Below, one piece after another: positions 61,001 to 64,000 of a stretch of 64,000 bases of DNA. The DNA is taken from positions 1,326,001 through 1,390,000 of the forward strand of contig OY282382.1 of NCBI GenBank assembly GCA_958295905.1. The letters run 5' to 3'. Position numbers and translations under genes: made by a program. The notes under the pieces are model-generated. The model was not told the origin of the DNA and did no database searches. It saw only the letters and a program-made list of their open reading frames with translations. Source of the stretch: an uncultured Vicinamibacterales bacterium (GTDB lineage: Bacteria > Acidobacteriota > Vicinamibacteria > Vicinamibacterales > UBA8438). Each line of letters starts with the position of its first letter. Within the stretch, counting starts at the first letter, position 1.

Positions 61001-61093
61001 GACATGTCCGTACCGGCCCTGCCGGTCATCGCTCAGCTTCTGCTGGCGGCCTTCCTGGGCGTCGGCGGCTACCGCCGGTATCGGCGGCGGTAG
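58007..61093 (+). CDS. Large secreted repeat protein with VPALP-type C-terminal anchor
   Basis: 1028 residues. AGGGGGAG lies 8 bases before the ATG. The signal peptide ends at SAMAQ. The body is beta-rich with Calx-beta/Ig-like patterns (TVTLSVTRTTPAALRG, EVTLGAITFVDATIKKIEP) and at least two related ~100-residue units carrying MVPLSELFDVPES and MVPMNELFTISPG. The end is a sorting-type signal: VPALPVIAQLLLAAFLGVGG followed by YRRYRRR. That layout (short Pro motif, helix, Arg cluster) recalls PEP-CTERM and IPTL-CTERM anchors. It is visibly less GC-rich than its neighbours. It is probably a surface or adhesion protein; ligand unknown. Confidence 0.82.
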   Translation: MRMGAVFARGSCRALKWMALFGVVFALGVGSAMAQAPTVSVTLGTTTPAELGALVPVTVRVTPNPSATTTTRYGLTATLTLGAGTVDSATATDPDDTPGELAQADADVAWVNASGTILSARGTPALPAQMFSWTGRTATAEESTKVFYLRTYGDDDAENEKLQITTVISAAVAYTGTVTPVPVKTFTVQDNREQGYRLRHVISNQIKEGDSPTLELSAIPGKTVFTDLTVELTSVNDSSDYSIADAASTVTQSRSQVFRVPVKDDDDGRSVVEVFFNSISPDRDRQDDTVTLSVTRTTPAALRGREVTSLDLEVVDQHKLPSVEIDGITIKVGNKDTTVATLVEGQTGTLTLVADRGTTTDDVPNDEEIKVTLTRHDSSSAVAQDYNLDGSPVTIKASETTGTFTLEVHEDQDIAQDGEKLVLTASVAGEKKNGEETREVTLGAITFVDATIKKIEPRSDEVVDAAVAAARTAGDKDKNGLWTPSETLTLTAAALFDWPSDTTGVVLGNIQITDTEIVSATTTNDNLVVEAKAAGTAKVTVTATVTREASSGVPQTVSNVAQVAFDVKVDAPAIVAKPDAEVTASVAAAIKKAADMASSRQWEPGGATAMVPLSELFDVPESIRAIYDVESSDPGDVTAVISDDKMNVNLMPKSTGTAKITVTAVDLGGGSTSVSFDATVMAQAAVVGKSQAEVDAVFMTAGADKLEAGGPDVMVPMNELFTISPGAEPTYSVDSDMPAVVRASGSGTMAALTPLGTGTAMIMVTAVDSASRSIANVTYRAMVDRMALTITVETDPVDMVEEGSTIKVTATANRAVQAGEEAVVMLTVTGPAQGPDTISISAGGTMGEASVTVENDNVVDPKNDVVITAGGTAIDGGAKTFVFKVTEDDMASTFTLSGPEDMNLVEGREYTLTVTAAPAVLIDTEVMIMRDRSKSDADEDDYEVSGIMLTAGEATGTTTLVIKEDNTPDAGHGMPEMLVLYGMVDNAQTENSLSFYTWDMSVPALPVIAQLLLAAFLGVGGYRRYRRR

Positions 61094-61126
61094 CGTTCAC
61101 CGGGCGGCGTTTGTAACTCTCCCTTG

Positions 61127-61170
61127 AAGCCCCCTCTCCCCGACGCCCGGGGGAGGGGGCTTCTCTTTTA
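61127..61170 (+). terminator. Terminator after the VPALP repeat-protein gene
   Basis: AAGCCCCCTCTCCCCG and CGGGGGAGGGGGCTT form a stem followed by TCTCTTTTA, the clearest intrinsic terminator in the window. Confidence 0.8.
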
Positions 61171-61179
61171 TAGGGGGGC

Positions 61180-61580
61180 GGGCTTCGCCTTCGCCGCTGG
61201 CTGGGGTGCGCTGTGATCAAGGATCCGTGTCTATATGGGGCGGGTTGCTTGGGTGAACCGGGCACGGGCGGTCCGCCGGATGCTGGAAGAGCATCGACCC
61301 GGCAATGCGGCGCGGCTGCTCGCGGCGTTCGAGGCGGAGGAGGCGGAAGAAGCCGGTGGAAGGCTACAGCGAACGGGTGACGGAGAAGGTGCAGTCCACG
61401 TTCGGGGGCTTCACGAGGTTCTTGGTGGGGATCGGTGCCACAACGCCCCCGACAATCCGCCGAATCAATCGGGTCTCCGCGCGCTTCGAGACCGGCGTCC
61501 GCTGCCCGGTCCGTCCGGCTCGCCGGCCAAACGCACCGGCTCTGTGACGGCGTCCGCCTGGGATGGCGGGTTCGAGCGTC
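61180..61580. other. Unexplained region with a possible broken gene
   Basis: Two overlapping plus-strand frames look protein-like: MGRVAWVNRARAVRRMLEEH and NAARLLAAFEAEEAEE in one, then SERVTEKVQSTFGGFTRFLV in the next. Together they may be one frameshifted gene, but I recognise no family. The 61560-61645 stretch also has a short direct repeat (GGCGGGTGGTGGCGATGCGG). Confidence 0.3.
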
Positions 61581-61928
61581 TCAATCGGCGGGTGGTGGCG
61601 ATGCGGTCGGCAGGATGGCGCGTTCGAGCGTCTCAAGCCGCTGATCGACCTTGCCGAAGGCGATCTCGACGGCGCGCAGACGTTCGTCGAACCTGTCCAG
61701 ACGGGCCTCGATGCGGTCCATGCGGCGGTGCATCTCGTCGATCACGTCGTCGATCCGGTTGTTCACGTCGTCGATGCGGCCGTACACGTCGTCGATCCGG
61801 TTGTTCACGTCGTCGATGCGGGTGTTCAAGCTGGCGTTGCCGCTGGAGATCTGCGCCGACAGCAGGCCGGCCATCACCACGCCGGTGCCCACGATGGTCC
61901 CGATGATCGCCTTCGTGTCCGTGCTCAT
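61581..61928 (-). CDS. Small membrane-anchored coiled-coil protein, single copy
   Basis: 115 residues: MSTDTKAIIGTIVGTGVVMA with a membrane helix, then heptads of the form VNNRIDD (VNNRIDD VYGRIDD VNNRIDD), MHRRMDRIEARLDRFDERL and the tail RAVEIAFGKVDQRLETLER. It combines the RIDD heptads and RLRAVEIA tail of the five-copy array with an N-terminus like the nine-copy array (IGT.GTGV). It is the intact relative of the broken gene at 6977. A TACGCT box lies six bases before the ATG. Function unknown. Confidence 0.75.
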   Translation of the reverse strand: MSTDTKAIIGTIVGTGVVMAGLLSAQISSGNASLNTRIDDVNNRIDDVYGRIDDVNNRIDDVIDEMHRRMDRIEARLDRFDERLRAVEIAFGKVDQRLETLERAILPTASPPPAD

Positions 61929-61934
61929 GCTGGT

Positions 61935-61940
61935 AGCGTA
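61935..61940 (-). promoter_or_regulatory. -10 box TACGCT, leaderless spacing
   Basis: TGCTACGCT on the minus strand is followed by ACCAGC and the ATG at 61928, the same six-base spacing as in the five-copy array. Confidence 0.55.
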
Positions 61941-62002
61941 GCACGCAAAAGGCGACCGCTCACCGCGTGAAACCGCGTAGACCCGACGCGGCAACCGCAG
62001 AA

Positions 62003-62222
62003 TCACCCGCGGCGCAGGGGGACGACCTGACCACGCACCTCCTCGATGTACGACGACCAGTCGTCCATCAGGTGGCGGCGGCGCTCGAACAGGTCCGACC
62101 GCGCGTAGGCCGCCTCGGTCTGGTTCCTCACGGTGTGCGCCAGCGCCGCCTCGACCACTTCGCGCGGGTGGTTCGTCCGCTCCGACGCCCAATCGCGGAA
62201 CGACGAATGGTGACGGCAGACG
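62003..62222 (-). pseudogene. P4-type integrase C-terminal remnant
   Basis: The minus strand reads SSFRDWASERTNHPREVVEA, ALAHTVRNQTEAAYARSDLF and ERRRHLMDDWSSYIEEV to a stop. This is the well-known end of P4/CP4-57-type tyrosine recombinases, including the catalytic Tyr of AAYARSDL. It is cut upstream at HHSSF, where the VPALP remnant begins on the other strand. The rest of the integrase is gone. Confidence 0.75.
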
Positions 62223-62416
62223 ACCTGCCGGACGGCGGCACCGGCACCAACATGGGCGAGTCCCTGGTGCTCATCGGGACGGTCGACGGCATGGAGATCG
62301 GCACCTTGACGTTCACCATCTGGGACGTTGCGGTTCCGGCCCTGCCGGTCATCGCCCAGCTCCTGCTGGCGGCGTTCCTGGCCCTCGGCGGCTACCGCCG
62401 TTACCTCCGGCGGTAG
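62207..62416 (+). pseudogene. 3' remnant of a second VPALP-anchored protein
   Basis: The last ~69 codons resemble the end of the protein at 58007: ESLVLIGTVDGMEIGTLTFT, then WDVAVPALPVIAQLLLAAFL and ALGGYRRYLRR. It is joined to the integrase fragment and has no signal peptide. An ATG at 62207 could still give a small membrane peptide. Confidence 0.7.
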
Positions 62417-62449
62417 CGCGTTCGGCGGCGGCGGCGTTCGCACTCTCCC

Positions 62450-62493
62450 AATCCCCCTCTCCCCAGACGCCCCGGGGGGAGAGGGGGATTTTC
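62450..62493 (+). terminator. Terminator after the VPALP remnant
   Basis: AATCCCCCTCTCCCC and GGGGAGAGGGGGATT pair perfectly, followed by TTCC. The stem copies the design of the terminator at 61127. Confidence 0.75.
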
Positions 62494-62584
62494 CCCGATG
62501 CAACTCGCTCGCTCCCAGGCCGACAGCCGGCCACGCTCATCGGCTGCGGGTGCCCTTCTCGGGTGACCGCTGACAGGACCGGGC

Positions 62585-62730
62585 GAGACGATGGGCCTGC
62601 CGGCGGCCGTTCCCGGCCCTCGGCGGCTACCGCCGCTACCTGCTGCAGCGGCAAGCGTCCTGCCGGCGGCGTTACGCAACTCTCCCCCAAGTCCCTTTCC
62701 CCCGTAAGAAGTCCGGGGGAGGGGGATTTT
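62585..62730 (+). pseudogene. Third VPALP-anchor end with its terminator, degraded
   Basis: CTCGGCGGCTACCGCCGCTACC encodes LGGYRRY after a frame break in the preceding helix segment, then TCTCCCCCAAGTCCC and a stem of TCCCTTTCCCCCG with CGGGGGAGGGGGA plus TTTT (62689-62730). It is the most decayed of three anchor-plus-terminator units. Confidence 0.5.
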
Positions 62731-62868
62731 CGATGCGCCCGCTCCCCATGCCGACGGCCCCGACCACACCCGTTTTGCTCGGGCGGGTGTAAAGCGTCGC
62801 ATCGACGTCGGCACCGCGAGGTTCTGCCGTTCGATGTGCTGATCCGGTTCGGATCAGGCTCGCCGATG

Positions 62869-62960
62869 GTCGTCTTCCTGACGCAATCCTGACAGACGAC
62901 CGGGCTGTGCCGGGCCTCTGGGTCGTCTTCCTGACGCAGACGACCGGGCTGTGCGCCGGG
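62869..62960. repeat. Short direct repeat GTCGTCTTCCTGACGCA
   Basis: GTCGTCTTCCTGACGCA and GACGACCGGGCTGTG each occur twice in this 90 bp stretch. No gene is supported between 62740 and 63179. Confidence 0.5.
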
Positions 62961-63179
62961 TCTCCGGCCCCGCGGTTCCGCGCCGTAGATCTTGATGAGG
63001 CGGGGTCGCCGCGCTATCGAGCCACCTGCATTTGCAGCAGGACCGGCGCGAGGGGATTGAGGGCGGTGGCCAAGCGGCTCCAGCCATTGGTGATCCGGGA
63101 CCTCGGATCAAGTACGATTGGACGAGATGGCGGGCGTCCCCGCCGGTCCGGAGCGATCTCGGAGGAAAGTGAGGGTACG

Positions 63180-63881
63180 GTGAGCACGGATAGCACGGCA
63201 TTCGCCTGGGCGGTGGCGGCGCTGCTCACGACGACGGCTGCGGCGCAGGAAGCCGTCGAAATCAAGGGCACGGTCGTCGATGCGGATACGGAGGAGGCCC
63301 CGAGGGAGGGCGTTAGGGTCTGGTACGAGGAGTTCGGGGCCGTGTATGAACCCGTTTTCGCGGACACGGAAAACACGGGTGGGTTCACGTTCGATCTCGT
63401 CGGCGGCATGGGCAAGTTCGGCCTGCTCTCCGTGCGCGAACCTGGGTACAACTCGGCGGTGCTGGGTTGGCCGGTACCGGCGGACACGGACATAGTGTTC
63501 CGGTTGTCCAAGCCGATCCGGATTTACGGCAAGCTCGTCAACGCCTCGGGGGTGCCCGTGAGCGGCGCCATGCTGAAGTGGAGCATGCCGCACGATGACC
63601 GTCTGACGTCGGGCACGGGGATCGCGGAACAGGATGGCACCTTCAGTATGCTCGTTCCCGGTAAGTCGGACGCTCTCAGGCTCGCCGCCTGGGCCGACCT
63701 CTACGCCCCGACGAAGATCGCCGCTTTCAGCTACGACAGCGACGAGGCGCCGCCCCCTACCGTGTTGAAGACTCTGGAGAACATGCGAGGAGACGCCAAG
63801 GCGGACGACCAATATCTTCAGGATTGGATCGACGAGATTCTGTCGAGCCAGGAGCCGGCGACGGAGCTCGCGCCAAGGTGA
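63180..63881 (+). CDS. Secreted protein with carboxypeptidase-regulatory-like folds
   Basis: 233 residues from a GTG with GAGGG just upstream. The first ~22 residues (AFAWAVAALLTTTAAAQ) act as an export signal, though without the usual positive start. Two beta-sandwich units follow: VEIKGTVVDADTEEAPREGV with FTFDLVGGMGKFGL, and RIYGKLVNASGVPVSGAMLK with DGTFSMLVPGKSDALRL. The C-terminal ~50 residues are helical and acidic. This regulatory-like fold often binds partners or surfaces. The next gene starts 6 bp downstream, so they are probably co-transcribed. Confidence 0.65.
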   Translation: MSTDSTAFAWAVAALLTTTAAAQEAVEIKGTVVDADTEEAPREGVRVWYEEFGAVYEPVFADTENTGGFTFDLVGGMGKFGLLSVREPGYNSAVLGWPVPADTDIVFRLSKPIRIYGKLVNASGVPVSGAMLKWSMPHDDRLTSGTGIAEQDGTFSMLVPGKSDALRLAAWADLYAPTKIAAFSYDSDEAPPPTVLKTLENMRGDAKADDQYLQDWIDEILSSQEPATELAPR

Positions 63882-63887
63882 CCGACC

Positions 63888-64000
63888 ATGCTCAGGCCGC
63901 GACACCTCTTGGTCATCTCCTCGCTGTTGCTGGTCCCGACGCTGGCGCATGGCCAGCGTTGCGTGGTGGATGTCGTCGTTCTGAATGTGGACCGCAGGGG
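63888..64000 (+). CDS. Secreted protein, 3' end outside window
   Basis: An ATG six bases after the previous stop opens MLRPRHLLVISSLLLVPTLA, a typical signal peptide, then HGQRCVVDVVVLNVDRRG to the window edge. The VxVVVLNVDRRG stretch could be the start of an acidobacterial VWA-related domain, but too little is visible to decide. Confidence 0.55.
   Translation, partial: MLRPRHLLVISSLLLVPTLAHGQRCVVDVVVLNVDRR

Overview
The window is GC-rich DNA (roughly 70 percent by eye) from a Gram-negative, outer-membrane-bearing bacterium. The gene content fits Acidobacteriota, most likely a Vicinamibacteria-type lineage. Pointers are the large TonB-dependent receptors with a carboxypeptidase-regulatory N-domain, the DUF1592-type haem protein beside a DUF1552 Tat protein, a PQQ dehydrogenase, an M16 peptidase pair and a Yip1 protein. 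This placement is inference; no rRNA is present to test it.

Layout. 0-7 kb holds the end of lon and a tight leftward cluster ileS - two small unknown genes - lspA - lgt - rluD-like (tRNA charging and lipoprotein maturation). 7-15 kb holds a thermolysin-type protease, an overlapping active/inactive M16 pair, a HIT protein, prmC, and decayed mobile or defence genes (integrase end, GmrSD-type endonuclease). 15-31 kb holds a PQQ dehydrogenase, rtcB, three paralogous TonB-dependent receptors, a cluster of gene fragments and an RnfD-like membrane protein. 31-50 kb holds a Yip1 protein, an AcuI/YhdH reductase, an AGCS symporter, a five-gene coiled-coil array, a GMC oxidoreductase with its small subunit, a DUF1592/DUF1552 pair, an AAA ATPase plus DUF4276-like pair (candidate defence module), an ankyrin protein and a DUF457-like hydrolase. 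50-57 kb is a nine-copy tandem array of membrane-anchored coiled-coil genes. 57-64 kb holds a large secreted repeat protein with a VPALP-type C-terminal anchor, decayed copies of that anchor with their terminators, another coiled-coil gene, an integrase end and two secreted-protein genes (the last cut by the window edge).

The most unusual content is the expansion of small proteins with one membrane helix followed by a coiled coil. There are five tandem copies at 35.7-37.8 kb, nine at 50.3-57.0 kb, and single relatives at 7.0, 40.7 and 61.6 kb. Within each array, protein lengths differ by whole numbers of 7- or 11-residue units. The five-copy array has -10 boxes placed so that transcription would start at the ATG. 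The nine-copy array carries GC-rich hairpins upstream of its genes, some with matched changes in both arms. No function is known to me for either family.

Two short repeat elements are also spread through intergenic DNA: a ~185 bp element with ~20 bp inverted ends (six copies) and a 233 bp element with 17 bp perfect inverted ends (one full, one partial copy). Many decayed fragments point to repeated local rearrangement. No tRNA, rRNA or CRISPR array was found.
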